A stretch of 64,000 nucleotides of DNA from Winogradskya humida (GTDB lineage: Bacteria; Actinomycetota; Actinomycetes; Mycobacteriales; Micromonosporaceae), in assembly GCF_016862215.1 (NCBI RefSeq), contig NZ_BOMN01000067.1, forward strand, positions 1 through 64,000, given 5' to 3'. The position numbers and the translations under genes are program-made. This document shows, one piece after another, positions 1 through 9,209 of the stretch; the first letter of the stretch is position 1, and every line of letters begins with the position of its first letter. Below the pieces are notes generated by a model. The model did no database searches and was not told the origin of the DNA. It saw nothing but the letters and a program-made list of their open reading frames with translations.

Positions 1-387
1 GTCGACCAGCGCCGAGACGTGCGTGCTGGCGACCACGAGCCGGCGTGCGCCGAGGTCGTCCAGGCGCTCGCCGGCGATCAGGTGCCCGGCCCGGGCTACC
101 GCGACCACCAGAGCCGCATTGGTGAGGTGCCGCAGGTCGCCGGCGAGGACGGCGGCCACGTCGTCCTTGTCGACGGACAGGCCGGGAGCCAGACGGTGGC
201 TGCGGATCACCTCGGCGAGGTGGCGCAGGGAGCCGGGCTGCCGGCGGCGGCGCGGCGGCGGTGATCCGGGCGGCGGGGTGTAGACCCCGACCCGGGCGGC
301 GTGGGTGACCACTGCGTCGAGCTGGGAGACCAGCAGCTGGGCGACGTCGTGCACCTCGGCCCACCACGGAGACAACGGTTCCTGCAC
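1..387 (-). CDS. Hypothetical protein, N-terminal part (3' end outside window)
   Basis: A GTG start at 387 is preceded by a purine-rich GGGGGAGCAGG, and the frame stays open for 129 codons to the window edge, so the protein is truncated here. The visible part is helical and rich in Leu, Ala, Val and Arg, with a Pro/Arg-rich linker around residues 44-58 and then a segment that could be a DNA-binding or helical-bundle domain. I do not recognise a family. It is divergent from the secreted protein at 558, and the 170 bp between them should hold both promoters. The reading frame and ribosome-binding site are clear; function is unknown. Confidence 0.55.
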   Translation of the reverse strand, partial: MQEPLSPWWAEVHDVAQLLVSQLDAVVTHAARVGVYTPPPGSPPPRRRRQPGSLRHLAEVIRSHRLAPGLSVDKDDVAAVLAGDLRHLTNAALVVAVARAGHLIAGERLDDLGARRLVVASTHVSALVD

Positions 388-557
388 CCTGCTCCCCCTT
401 TGGTCAATCCATCGACGACGATAGCTAAGAGCGTCCAACGGGCGGGGGCGAAAGTCGACAACCACAAGCCTCTGTAGTCCCGAACTGTCGTAGGTCTATG
501 CGAAACTGCTCCGCGTTCGGGTCCGTCTGAGGCCCACAGACCATCACGGGGGAACGC

Positions 558-3293
558 GTGCGTGTCCATAAGCGAATATCTGCGCTGATACTGGCTTCGA
601 CGCTCGGGTGTGGAGCGGTGGTGGGCCTCGGCGCGCCGGCCTTCGCCGCCGCGGGCAGTCCGACCGAGCTCACCACGGCCGGTCAGGCGTGCGTCACCAC
701 GGCGCCCGGGCCTTACCTGAGCCCCTCCCGGCTCAACGACGCCCAGGCCGTCCTGCTCCGTGGCGAATACGATGCCTCGGTCTGGAGCGACGACTCCACC
801 GCCGACTTCCAGGTGTGGGACGTGACCACGCCGGACGAGCCACAGGACTGGAGCGACCGCGGTGGGGCGACAGACGGGCACCTGCTCGTCCAGCTCGAGG
901 ATCCGTCGCGGCAGCTGGATGGTGTCACGTATGGCTGGAAGGTGCGGCTGGTGGACGGCGAGGCGTCGTCACCGTGGAGCGACACCTGCTATTACACGGT
1001 CGACCGCAGCGGCGGGGCGGCGCCGGCCGTAACGTCCGCGGAGTATCCGCCAGGCGATTGGGATAACTCGAACGGCGAGATCGGCACGGCGGGCTCGTTC
1101 ACGTTCACCCCGGCTGACGACGACGCGGTCAGCTATCAGTATGACTTCTACGCCGACAACACCTCTGAGCCGAAGCAGACCATCGCGGCGCCTCGGCTCG
1201 GCGGGCCGGTGACGATCAGTTGGGCGCCGCGCGCTGCCGGTTACAACTCGCTGACGGTTTATGCGATCGACCGCGCCGGGAACTACTCGGAGCGGCAGGA
1301 CTACACGTTCTACGTACGCGAGACCCGGCCCTCGGTCTTCTCCGCGGCCTACCAGGAAAGCGCTGGCTACGGCGACCTGAAGTACAACGTCGGGGTGCCC
1401 GGCGAGTTCGACTTCGACTCGAACGTCCCGGACACGACGTCGTTCGTGTGGCACATCGACCAGGATGGCCCCTCCGGCACGGCCGACGCCGATTCCGAGG
1501 GCAATGCCGCGGTGATGATCGCCCCGGTCAAGGCCAGCTATCAGACGCTCTATGTACGCAGTGTCGCCCGTGACGGTGCGCCGCACCCGGAGCGGGCCTA
1601 CCGGTTCTACGTGGACAACGCGCCGCAGGTCACCGGGGACATCAACAAGAGCGTCATCATCGGCTCCTCGCTGAAGTTCCACCTCGCGCCGAGGACGGAC
1701 GACGTCACGGCGTACGTCTACTGGAACGAGGACAGCAGCTCGCACGAGTCCGCGAAGGTCACGATCCCGGCCGACGGGGCCGGGGCAGCCGACCTGACCT
1801 GGTTGGCCGACAACACCACCGAGAACACGAACGGCGTCCGGGTGCAGGCCCGCAGCGCCGACGGTACGTTGTCGGAGGCGCGCTGGCTGCCGATCAGTGT
1901 CTGGGGTGCCGCGCCCACGGTGAATCGCACCGGTGGCACGGTCGTCGGCAGCACCGCGACGATCACCGTGCGCACCGAGATGACGAACGTCAAGGAGTAC
2001 GAGGCGGTTCTCAACCGCGACGACGCGACCAAGCAGATCGTGCCCGCGGCGGCGGACGGTACCGCGACGTTCAAGTTCACGCCCACCAAGGCGCAGTACA
2101 CCTACGTCACGGTCATCGCCCGCAACGCCGCCGGAGTGCACACCGACGAGGGCAGCACGAGCTGGTCCGTCACCGACGGGCCGGCGGTCACCTCAGCCGA
2201 CTTCCCGGCGAGCGGCTCCGGCCATATGACGGCGGGCACCTTCACGTTCAAGGCGCAGCAGGCCGGGGCGACCGCATTCGTCTATTCGATCGACGGTACC
2301 GACCGGTTCCAGGTCGAGGTGCCGGTCGGCGCGGACGGCACCGCCACCACCGCGCCGTGGACGCCGGAAACCTCGGGGTCCTACTCGCTGCACGTGACGA
2401 GCAAGACCTCGAACGGCACCAGATCGTCGGAGACCTACTACAGCTTCACCGTCGCGGCCGACCCGGTGACCGTGACATCGGTATCGCCCGGCACGGTCAC
2501 CCCCGGTGGGGTGCGCACGCTCACGGTCACCGGCTCCGGCTTCCAAAAGGCTAACTACACCGCGGTGCACACGTCTGACGGCAGCTACGTGAGCGGCACG
2601 ATCACCGGGATCTCGGCCGACCGTAAGACGCTGACCGCCGAGTACGACCTGACCGGGGCAGCCCTCGGAGCGGCCTCGCTGGACGTGCAGGCCGACGGCT
2701 ACAACTCGCCGGTCACGCTGGCGAACGCGTTCACCGTCGCCAACCAGTCGACGCCGCTCAAGGTGGTGACCGCGCCCGTGATCACCGGCACGGCGGCGGT
2801 CGGCTCGACGCTGAAGTCGTCGACCGGCACGTACACGCCGGCTGCCTCGGCCTACACGTACCAGTGGGCTGCCGGCGGCACGGCGATCAGCGGGGCGACC
2901 GCCTCGTCCTACGTGGTCAAGCCGGCCGACCTCGGCAAGATGCTCTCGGTCTCGGTCACCGCGACCAAGACCGGTTACCTTCCGGTGACGGAAAAGTCCG
3001 CCGCCACGGCTGTGATCGCCAAAGGCCCCGCCGCGGTGAACACGGCTCTACCGAAGATCACCGGTACGGCGAAGGTCGGCAGCACGCTGAATTCGTCGAC
3101 CGGAACGTGGAAGCCGACGCCCACGTCGTACCGCTACGAGTGGCGGACGGGCGGCACGCTGCTCGCTACCACGGCGTCGCTGAAGCTCACGACCGCGATG
3201 CAGGGCAAGAAGATCGCCGTGACGGCGATCGCGGTCCGGGCAGGCTACGAGGACGGCAAGGCGACCAGCACCACCGTCACGGTCACGAAGTAG
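558..3293 (+). CDS. Large secreted protein with tandem Ig-like domains
   Basis: The GTG start lies just after GGGGGAAC. Residues 1-32 form a Sec signal peptide (basic start, hydrophobic core, AFA-AA cleavage region). The mature 880-residue protein is beta-rich. It has several Ig/FN3-like repeats with recurring AGxFTF and VTSAEYP-type motifs, one IPT/TIG-like domain near residues 635-735 (VTVTSVSPGTVTPGG), and two C-terminal repeats of about 90 residues (ITGTAxVGSTL...TYQW/YEW...). There is no catalytic motif, anchor or sortase signal, so it is probably released, or held non-covalently, as an adhesin or matrix protein. Residues from about 260 onward are clearly paralogous to the gene at 16150. 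A perfect terminator hairpin follows. Confidence 0.85.
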   Translation: MRVHKRISALILASTLGCGAVVGLGAPAFAAAGSPTELTTAGQACVTTAPGPYLSPSRLNDAQAVLLRGEYDASVWSDDSTADFQVWDVTTPDEPQDWSDRGGATDGHLLVQLEDPSRQLDGVTYGWKVRLVDGEASSPWSDTCYYTVDRSGGAAPAVTSAEYPPGDWDNSNGEIGTAGSFTFTPADDDAVSYQYDFYADNTSEPKQTIAAPRLGGPVTISWAPRAAGYNSLTVYAIDRAGNYSERQDYTFYVRETRPSVFSAAYQESAGYGDLKYNVGVPGEFDFDSNVPDTTSFVWHIDQDGPSGTADADSEGNAAVMIAPVKASYQTLYVRSVARDGAPHPERAYRFYVDNAPQVTGDINKSVIIGSSLKFHLAPRTDDVTAYVYWNEDSSSHESAKVTIPADGAGAADLTWLADNTTENTNGVRVQARSADGTLSEARWLPISVWGAAPTVNRTGGTVVGSTATITVRTEMTNVKEYEAVLNRDDATKQIVPAAADGTATFKFTPTKAQYTYVTVIARNAAGVHTDEGSTSWSVTDGPAVTSADFPASGSGHMTAGTFTFKAQQAGATAFVYSIDGTDRFQVEVPVGADGTATTAPWTPETSGSYSLHVTSKTSNGTRSSETYYSFTVAADPVTVTSVSPGTVTPGGVRTLTVTGSGFQKANYTAVHTSDGSYVSGTITGISADRKTLTAEYDLTGAALGAASLDVQADGYNSPVTLANAFTVANQSTPLKVVTAPVITGTAAVGSTLKSSTGTYTPAASAYTYQWAAGGTAISGATASSYVVKPADLGKMLSVSVTATKTGYLPVTEKSAATAVIAKGPAAVNTALPKITGTAKVGSTLNSSTGTWKPTPTSYRYEWRTGGTLLATTASLKLTTAMQGKKIAVTAIAVRAGYEDGKATSTTVTVTK

Positions 3294-3308
3294 AAACCGG
3301 TACACCGA

Positions 3309-3345
3309 GGGGCCTGTCCTGCCAGTGATCGACAGGACAGGCCCC
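3309..3345. terminator. Perfect 13-bp hairpin after the Ig-like gene
   Basis: GGGGCCTGTCCTG (3309-3321) pairs perfectly with CAGGACAGGCCCC (3333-3345) across an 11-nt loop. It sits 15 bp after the stop of the plus-strand gene and 10 bp after the end of the minus-strand pseudogene, so it could serve both convergent transcripts. There is no T-tract, as is usual in high-GC actinomycetes. Confidence 0.8.
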
Positions 3346-3355
3346 GATCACCGGG

Positions 3356-3783
3356 TCACAGGTTGTTGATCCGGGCCATCAGCTCTGCCTCGGTCAGGTT
3401 CTCCAGGACCGCGTCCTGCTTGCGGCCCAGGACGGCCAGCAGCTTCTCCTTCTCGAGCTAATTGGCCGCCGCTGCCTTCGCCACCTGGTCTTCCGCGAGG
3501 CGGATGGCGATGACGTGCTTGACGACCTCCAGATCGCGGCGGCGACGACGGAGAAGACCGGGTCGGACCCGGAAACCCCGGACCAGACGGTGCGGATCTG
3601 TCCGTTGTGGATCTCGACGACGTTACCGAAGTTCTTGATGAACCCGCGGCAGGTCGAGCAGTCGTACTCGGACCGCTCACGGAACCGCGGATTGGTGCCG
3701 GCGGGGAAGGAATCGAGAAACGTGAGCCAGAGTGAGTCCCGGTCGAGACCGTCACCGACAACGTACAACTCGCCCTTCGACAT
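3356..3783 (-). pseudogene. Decayed conserved gene (frameshift, internal stop, probable deletion)
   Basis: From an ATG at 3783 the frame reads MSKGELYVVGDGLD... with a conserved-looking block containing CSTCRGFI, FGNVVEI and IRTVWSG. At about 3535-3545 the coding signal jumps to another frame (DLEVVKHVIAIRLAEDQ...). That frame is cut by a TAG at 3458-3460 and then resumes as LEKEKLLAVLGRK...ELMARINNL before a TGA at 3356. The N-terminal half looks like the start, and the second half the end, of a longer protein, so a central portion has probably been lost as well. I recall similar N-terminal blocks in uncharacterised phage-like actinobacterial proteins of several hundred residues, but cannot confirm this. 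Best read as a remnant. Confidence 0.65.
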
Positions 3784-3869
3784 CGCGGACGGGCACCGGC
3801 AGACGGGCGCCGGCGGCCGGCTGCCGGTGGGAACGGCGACCGCTGCAAACTTCCTGCACATCAAAATCG

Positions 3870-3898
3870 TTGACACCCGGGGCGTACTCACATTTAAC
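3870..3898 (+). promoter_or_regulatory. Sigma-70-like promoter of the pectate lyase gene
   Basis: A consensus -35 hexamer TTGACA (3870-3875) is followed after exactly 17 bp by TTTAAC (3893-3898, 4 of 6 matches to TATAAT). The stretch up to the ATG at 3936 is unusually AT-rich for this genome. The ribosome-binding site GAAGGTGGGA sits 5 bp before the start. Confidence 0.5.
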
Positions 3899-3935
3899 TT
3901 CGTCTATTGGTGTCATATTTGAAGGTGGGACGATA

Positions 3936-5477
3936 ATGAGAAGAACAGCGCTATTGATGGGGCTCGCCGCCATCACCACGGCGGCAATCGGCGTCGCCCT
4001 TCCGATCTCCGGGGCGGACGCCGCGACCGGCACCGTCACCGGCTTCGCGACCCGCAACGGCGGCACGACCGGCGGCGCGGGCGGCGCCACCGTGCGGGCC
4101 ACCACCGGCACCGCGATCCACACCGCGCTGTGCGGCCGGGCCAGCAGCAGCACCCCGATCATCATCGAGGTCAGCGGCACCATCAACCACGGCAACACCA
4201 CGAAGGTATCGGGCGCCAGCTGCAACACCGCCGCCGACGTGATCGAGCTCAAGCAGATCAGCAACGTCACGATCATCGGGGTCGGCAGCGGCGCGGTCTT
4301 CGACCAGCTGGGGATCCACATCCGGGAATCCAGCAACATCATCATTCAGAACGTGACCGTACGGAACGTCAAGAAGTCGGGCTCCCCCACGTCGAACGGC
4401 GGCGACGCCATCGGCATGGAGTCCGATGTGCGCAACGTCTGGGTCGACCACGTCAACCTGGAAGCGTCGGGCGGCGAGTCGGAAGGATACGACGGCCTGT
4501 TCGACATGAAGGCCAATGTGCAGTACGTGACGTTGTCCTACAGCACTCTGCGCAATTCCGGACGCGGCGGCCTGATCGGCTCCAGTGAGAGCGACCGCAC
4601 GAACGGCTACGTCACGTTCCACCACAACCTTTATCAGAACATCGATTCGCGTACGCCGTTGTTGCGCGGCGGAATCGCGCACATCTACAACAACTATTAC
4701 GTGAGCCTCAACGAGTCCGGCATCAACTCCCGGGCCGGCGCGAGCGCCAAGGTGGACAACAACTACTTCGAGGACTCCAAGGACGTCCTGGGCACGTTCT
4801 ACACGTCCGAGGCCGGGTTCTGGCAGGTCAGCGGCAACATCTTCGACAACGTGACGTGGTCCAGCCCCGGGACCGACAACAATCCCGCGGGGCCCAACCC
4901 GGTTTCCAACACCACGGTGAGCATTCCGTACGCGTACACGCTCGACGCCGCTAGCTGCGTACCCTCGATCGTCAGCCTGACAGCCGGCGCCAACAACGGC
5001 CTGCAGGTCTCCAACGGCAGTTGCTCGACAGCGCAGCCGACAACCTCCGCACCCACCACTCCCACCCCCACTCCGACGACCCCTGTACCCACCACCCCGC
5101 CGCCGTCGTCAGGGACAAACCTGAGTATCGGCGCCGGCTCCGACGGTTCCAGCAAGGCAACGGGTACGGGCTACGGCGACGTCCGCGACGCCAGCCTCAC
5201 CACCTACTGGTCACCGGTGGGCACGACCGGAGACATCTCGATCAAGTGGGGTACGGCGACCACGGTCTCGCGGGCCGTCATCCGCGAGGCGTCCGGCTCC
5301 GCGGGCACCATCGGATCGTGGCAGGTCATCAACTACGGCAGCGGAGCCGTCCTCGCCTCCGGCACCGGAGCGGGCACCATCACGTTCCCCGCGACGTCCC
5401 TGACCAAGCTCACGTTCCGCATCCTCACCGCGAGCGCCACCCCCAAGGTCGCCGAGTACGAGACCTACGCCGGCTGA
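3936..5477 (+). CDS. Secreted pectate lyase (PL1) with C-terminal carbohydrate-binding-like domain
   Basis: The ATG at 3936 is chosen for its ribosome-binding site and the signal peptide it gives (residues 1-30, ending SGADA-A); the frame is open further upstream but without these signals. Residues about 35-360 form a right-handed beta-helix of polysaccharide lyase family 1. Diagnostic motifs are VWVDHVNL (calcium-binding Asp region), YDGLFDMK, GYVTFHHNLY and SRTPLLRGG, which carries the RxPxxR catalytic arginine signature. A Pro/Thr linker (about residues 367-390) leads to a 125-residue beta-sandwich that looks like a discoidin-type binding module. The expected role is extracellular Ca-dependent beta-elimination of polygalacturonate in plant debris. 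Confidence 0.92.
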   Translation: MRRTALLMGLAAITTAAIGVALPISGADAATGTVTGFATRNGGTTGGAGGATVRATTGTAIHTALCGRASSSTPIIIEVSGTINHGNTTKVSGASCNTAADVIELKQISNVTIIGVGSGAVFDQLGIHIRESSNIIIQNVTVRNVKKSGSPTSNGGDAIGMESDVRNVWVDHVNLEASGGESEGYDGLFDMKANVQYVTLSYSTLRNSGRGGLIGSSESDRTNGYVTFHHNLYQNIDSRTPLLRGGIAHIYNNYYVSLNESGINSRAGASAKVDNNYFEDSKDVLGTFYTSEAGFWQVSGNIFDNVTWSSPGTDNNPAGPNPVSNTTVSIPYAYTLDAASCVPSIVSLTAGANNGLQVSNGSCSTAQPTTSAPTTPTPTPTTPVPTTPPPSSGTNLSIGAGSDGSSKATGTGYGDVRDASLTTYWSPVGTTGDISIKWGTATTVSRAVIREASGSAGTIGSWQVINYGSGAVLASGTGAGTITFPATSLTKLTFRILTASATPKVAEYETYAG

Positions 5478-5503
5478 ACCCAGGACCTGGAAGAATCCCC
5501 CGG

Positions 5504-5914
5504 ATGCTGCGTGTGATCGGTCAAGTGGCCCTGGGTGCTTTCCTTCTCGTCGCGGGCACGACCCATCTGACGGTCGCCCGCGACGAGTTCCAGGCCCAGG
5601 TGCCACCGTGGCTTCCCCTCAACCCGGGTTTCGTCGTCATCGCGTCCGGAGTCGTCGAGATCGCCCTCGGCCTGGCCCTGCTGGCCGCCTGGCGGCAACC
5701 GCTCCGGGGTCTCACCGGAGCGGTGGTGGCGCTGTTCTTCCTCGCGGTCCTCCCCGGCAACATCGCCCAGCTGACCGAGCACCGCGACGCATTCGGCCTG
5801 AACACCGACACCGCCCGCGCGGTCCGCCTGCTCTTTCAGCCCCTGCTCATCCTCTGGGCCCTGACCACCACCCACGCCGTCGCTACCCTGCGCTCTCTGC
5901 GCACCCCCGTGTGA
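5504..5914 (+). CDS. DoxX-family membrane protein
   Basis: 136 residues with four predicted transmembrane helices: about residues 5-23, 43-62, 69-88 and 108-127. The composition and the GxxH-bearing first helix match small DoxX-like integral membrane proteins, whose biochemical role is mostly undefined. It starts 26 bp after the pectate lyase stop and may be read from the same transcript, although the functions are unrelated. It converges with the M48 protease gene, with 6 bp between stops. Confidence 0.75.
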   Translation: MLRVIGQVALGAFLLVAGTTHLTVARDEFQAQVPPWLPLNPGFVVIASGVVEIALGLALLAAWRQPLRGLTGAVVALFFLAVLPGNIAQLTEHRDAFGLNTDTARAVRLLFQPLLILWALTTTHAVATLRSLRTPV

Positions 5915-5920
5915 CCCGGG

Positions 5921-7186
5921 TCAGTCGCGGCGCATCTGCTGGGCGAGCTGCTCGGCCAGCGGTGCCAGCTCCGCCTGCAGGCATTCGGCCTCCATCGGGG
6001 TGACGACAACAGCGGGATCCACGTACGGCTGGTTGCTCACCCACTGCCGCCGGCGCCCCGACGACGGATGCCGGGCCAGCAACGACGCATCCTCCCGCAT
6101 GGACAGTTGACGCAGCACCGGCAGGAACTCCGCCCGGCGCGCCTGCGTGTCGGCGAGCAGTGCCCGCCACCGCTGCGCGGCCTCGCCGTGCGCAACCCGC
6201 GGGTGCAGCAGATCGGTGAGCCCCGGCATCAGCACCAACGCGTCGAGCATCTCCAGCGTGGCACGTGACCCGCCCGCCCGGACCGCCATCGAATCGGCCC
6301 GGACCTCCGCCCGGCGATCCTCCCCGGCGGCCAGCAGGAACATCCCCAGATGGGCGCTGAACAACACGAACGACACCATCCCGGCGATCACCTGCCACGC
6401 GGTGAACGCCATCAGCAACAGGCCGGAAAGATCCTTGTCGACACCGTCACCCCGGGGCGGCGCGACAATCCGCGAGAGCGCGCCGAACACCGTCCGCGCG
6501 GGCTGCTCGAGAAGCCGCCGGAACCCGTCCTGATACGCCAGATGCCCGAGCTCATGCCCGATCACCGCGACCAACTGCTGCTCGGTGAGGGCGAGAATCA
6601 TCGGCAACCCCAGCGCCAGCACCTTCGTCCGCCGAAACCCGACCACAGCGGCCCAAGCGTTGAACTCGGTGTCCACCACCAGCAGATCCGGCCGGGGAGC
6701 CCCGGTCTTCTCGGCGGCCCGGTCGACGAGCCCCCGCAGCACCGGCGCACTGCCGGCATCGAGCACCCACCCACCGGCAACCGCGTCCTTGCGACTGCCG
6801 AGCCGGGGCCGCAACACCCAGGCCAACCCGAGAAGAGCAGCCCCGGCGGCGATCGGCGGCAGCAATCGCCCGGTGACAATCAGCCAGACCCCCGCCAGTG
6901 CCAGGGCGAGCACCCCGGCCCCGAGCAGCATCGAGACGCCTAGCAGAACCACCCGCCCAGCCGTAACCCGCCGCCCGACAGCCCGCTCATCGCGCCCCGC
7001 CAGCACCCGGTCACCCCGGAACCCGGCCCGCCGGTCGAGCAGCACCATCCGCCGCCCGAACCACCCGCCATCGCCACCCACGAAAGCGTCCAAATTCCAC
7101 TCACAGGCACCACACCACGAGGGTCGATCGCCCACCGTAACCAGCACTCCGGAACACTGAGGACAAACCCCCGTCGATGTCAGCAC
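5921..7186 (-). CDS. M48-family membrane zinc metalloprotease
   Basis: 421 residues from a GTG start. The N-terminus has a zinc-ribbon-like CxxC...CxxC (Cys8, 11, 25, 28). Two transmembrane helices follow (about 79-105 and 110-126). The active site HELGH is at residues 211-215, with the glutamate-bearing RAEVRAD segment later supplying the third metal ligand. This is the architecture of HtpX/Ste24-like proteases that act on membrane or misfolded proteins at the cytoplasmic membrane. Another hydrophobic stretch lies near residues 265-290. The zinc ribbon ahead of the membrane part is an addition to the basic HtpX plan. Substrate unknown. Confidence 0.85.
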   Translation of the reverse strand: MLTSTGVCPQCSGVLVTVGDRPSWCGACEWNLDAFVGGDGGWFGRRMVLLDRRAGFRGDRVLAGRDERAVGRRVTAGRVVLLGVSMLLGAGVLALALAGVWLIVTGRLLPPIAAGAALLGLAWVLRPRLGSRKDAVAGGWVLDAGSAPVLRGLVDRAAEKTGAPRPDLLVVDTEFNAWAAVVGFRRTKVLALGLPMILALTEQQLVAVIGHELGHLAYQDGFRRLLEQPARTVFGALSRIVAPPRGDGVDKDLSGLLLMAFTAWQVIAGMVSFVLFSAHLGMFLLAAGEDRRAEVRADSMAVRAGGSRATLEMLDALVLMPGLTDLLHPRVAHGEAAQRWRALLADTQARRAEFLPVLRQLSMREDASLLARHPSSGRRRQWVSNQPYVDPAVVVTPMEAECLQAELAPLAEQLAQQMRRD

Positions 7187-7314
7187 CGGCGCATTAGATC
7201 ATTCCCGCACCCGAAACCTTCACCACAGCCGGATTGTCCTATCACCGAGCACCGTGGACATCCAGCGGCGGGGAGGATACTCTCCGGCGTCCATTGATCC
7301 CGGGGGAGGATTTC

Positions 7315-8487
7315 ATGTACGTGTCCCGAATTCGCAATGTTCTGTTAGGCGCAGTGATCATCGGTGCTGCGATCGCACTTCCCACCGCCGCCCATGCCGC
7401 TCCGCAGGATTTGACGCTCACCATCAAGGACGGCATCACCACCGAGGGTGGGAAGCAGTTCCCGATCCGCCTCCGGGTGCCGGACATGCAGGAGGGCTTC
7501 TTCATCGAGGATGTCCAGGTCGCGATCGACACCACGGACATCACCTCCGTGACCGCGCTGGCCACCATCGCGCCGGGCGCCACCCCGGAGTGCACCACGG
7601 CGGGCACGGTCACCACCTGCGATCTGGGTTCGATCGGCAGCGCGGACGATGACGCCCAGCCCACCATGCTGGTCACGGCGAAGCCCGGTACGGCGCCCGG
7701 CAGCACCGGCAAGCTCAAGGTCACCCTCACCGCGAAGGGGATCGAGCCCCTCGTCGCCGCCCCGGCGGTGACCGTTGCGGAGCAGGTCGACCTGGCGATC
7801 AGCGATGCCCCTGCGACGGTCGAGGCCAAGCCCGGTGAGCTGGTGCCCCTCGGCGTCCGGATCACCAATCGGGGCACCAACGCGATTCCCGGCGTTGCCC
7901 TGCGCATCGGCGGTGGGGGTCCCCTCACCCGGCGTGGCAGCTTCGACAACTGCTACCACCTGAACAACGACGTCGAGACGTTCTGCCGCTTCGAGACGAC
8001 GCTCGAGCCCGGTAAGACGTACGTGGTCGACGGCACTGTCCTGGGGGTCCGCAAGGACGCCAAGCCCGGCCAGGATTCGTACGCCGCCGCGGTCTGGACT
8101 CTCGACGACATCGATGATCTCGGCATCATGAGCGACTACCCGCACGACAGCGGCGCCCCGCTCAAGCTCGTCGAGCTGCCCGCCGTGGCCGCGGCCGCGC
8201 GGGTGCCCGCCTCGGACCCGGACTTCAGCGACAACCTCGCCGAGGGCAAGGTCACCATCCTGGCCGGCCTGTCGCCGTCTCCGTCGCCGTCATTGTCCGC
8301 TCCCACCGCCACTCCCACGACCACCCCGCCCGTCGCAGGCGGCGACACCGGCGGCGAGGGCGGCGGCGGCACCCTGCCGATCACCGGCTCCCCGGTCGGC
8401 CTGATCGCCTCAATCGGCGCAGGCGCCCTGCTCATCGGCATCCTCGGCCTCGTCGCCACCCGCCGCCGTGCCCGGTTCACCGCCTGA
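7315..8487 (+). CDS. LPxTG-anchored cell-surface protein (LPITG)
   Basis: The ATG at 7315 has a strong GGGGGAGGA ribosome-binding site. The in-frame upstream extension is rejected because the signal peptide (residues 1-26, AAHA-A) begins here. The mature part has two beta-sandwich regions; the second (about 155-280) resembles CARDB-like adhesion repeats. A Pro/Ser/Thr linker is followed by LPITG at residues 354-358, a hydrophobic helix and a RRRAR tail, a complete sortase sorting signal of 37 residues. It should be covalently attached to peptidoglycan. The only sortase gene in this window, at 31739, is of another class. The stop codon lies inside a 15-bp tandem duplication. Confidence 0.85.
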   Translation: MYVSRIRNVLLGAVIIGAAIALPTAAHAAPQDLTLTIKDGITTEGGKQFPIRLRVPDMQEGFFIEDVQVAIDTTDITSVTALATIAPGATPECTTAGTVTTCDLGSIGSADDDAQPTMLVTAKPGTAPGSTGKLKVTLTAKGIEPLVAAPAVTVAEQVDLAISDAPATVEAKPGELVPLGVRITNRGTNAIPGVALRIGGGGPLTRRGSFDNCYHLNNDVETFCRFETTLEPGKTYVVDGTVLGVRKDAKPGQDSYAAAVWTLDDIDDLGIMSDYPHDSGAPLKLVELPAVAAAARVPASDPDFSDNLAEGKVTILAGLSPSPSPSLSAPTATPTTTPPVAGGDTGGEGGGGTLPITGSPVGLIASIGAGALLIGILGLVATRRRARFTA

Positions 8488-8513
8488 CCGAAGCAGATCT
8501 GACCGAAGCAGAC
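8484..8513 (+). repeat. 15-bp tandem duplication spanning a stop codon
   Basis: CTGACCGAAGCAGAT is followed directly by CTGACCGAAGCAGAC. The TGA of the LPITG protein gene (8485-8487) is inside the first copy, so the duplicated segment carries a second TGA. It belongs with the other 15-bp-period duplications of this window. Confidence 0.85.
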
Positions 8514-8546
8514 CAGGGTGGTACGGCATTCAGCTGTGCCACCCTG
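8514..8546 (+). terminator. Hairpin after the LPITG protein gene
   Basis: CAGGGTGG (8514-8521) pairs perfectly with CCACCCTG (8539-8546) over a 17-nt loop, immediately after the 15-bp duplication. There is no T-tract. It is a plausible but modest terminator ahead of the GTG at 8568. Confidence 0.5.
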
Positions 8547-8567
8547 CCCGCGTTCTAGGGTGATCAG

Positions 8568-9203
8568 GTGACGACTATCGCGACGCTGCGGGAAAAGCTC
8601 GATCTGCTTCGGTCGGTCGAAACCCAACGACGGTTCGGCACCGTCATCGGGCCCGGCGTCGAGCTCGCTCCCATCCCGGCGCTGCCTGCGGGCACCACCG
8701 AGGTGTTCAGCCTGTCCGACCGGCTGGAAGGGAACTATCTGCTGTTCAAGCCGCCGAGCTCCATCCGCACGCCGACCGCATGGCGGGAGCGTACCTCGGA
8801 CAACTTCGCCCTGGGTGAGGCGCTGGTGGTCGGCGCCGAAATCTTCAGCAACCCCGAATTCCTGCCGGGTGAAGATGAATCCGGCGAGGATGAATCCGGC
8901 GAGGACACGATGGGGTACGGCGGCGCGCCCATCCGGATGAGCCTCGCCGACGGTCACGTCTATTACATCGACCCCGAGGACTACGTTTTCCTCTACAAGA
9001 ACCCCGACGCCGATAACGTGGAGGTCGAGGTTCTCGCCCCCGATCTCATGACATTCCTCGACCGGTACGTACTCGGCGACCAGTACCCCCGACTCGTCGA
9101 AGTGGTCCTCAGCCCGGAGGTCGCGGAGCAGCGCCACCGAAAGACCGGCGACTACGTGGACAGTTGGCGGCGTCTTCTGATCGCCGCCGGGCTGGCTGCG
9201 TAG
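8568..9203 (+). CDS. SUKH-like (SMI1/KNR4-type) protein
   Basis: 211 residues from a GTG start. The order is an N-terminal helical region, a central part (FALGEALVVGAEIF... IRMSLADGHVYYIDPEDYVFLY) reminiscent of SMI1/KNR4/SUKH folds, and a C-terminal segment (LAPDLMTFLDRYVLGDQYP...). SUKH proteins are often immunity proteins for polymorphic toxins or general binding modules, but no toxin is adjacent. An acidic pentapeptide GEDES is duplicated at residues 102-112, encoded by a 15-bp DNA repeat. The stop is 6 bp before the next gene, which suggests co-translation with the APH-fold kinase and perhaps the NACHT gene. The family call is tentative. Confidence 0.55.
   Translation: MTTIATLREKLDLLRSVETQRRFGTVIGPGVELAPIPALPAGTTEVFSLSDRLEGNYLLFKPPSSIRTPTAWRERTSDNFALGEALVVGAEIFSNPEFLPGEDESGEDESGEDTMGYGGAPIRMSLADGHVYYIDPEDYVFLYKNPDADNVEVEVLAPDLMTFLDRYVLGDQYPRLVEVVLSPEVAEQRHRKTGDYVDSWRRLLIAAGLAA
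8871..8906 (+). repeat. 15-bp in-frame tandem repeat (GEDES)
   Basis: GAAGATGAATCCGGC (8871-8885) and GAGGATGAATCCGGC (8886-8900) are followed by a partial third copy, GAGGAC. The repeat is inside the SUKH-like gene and encodes acidic EDESG units. Confidence 0.8.
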
Positions 9204-9209
9204 AGTTCG

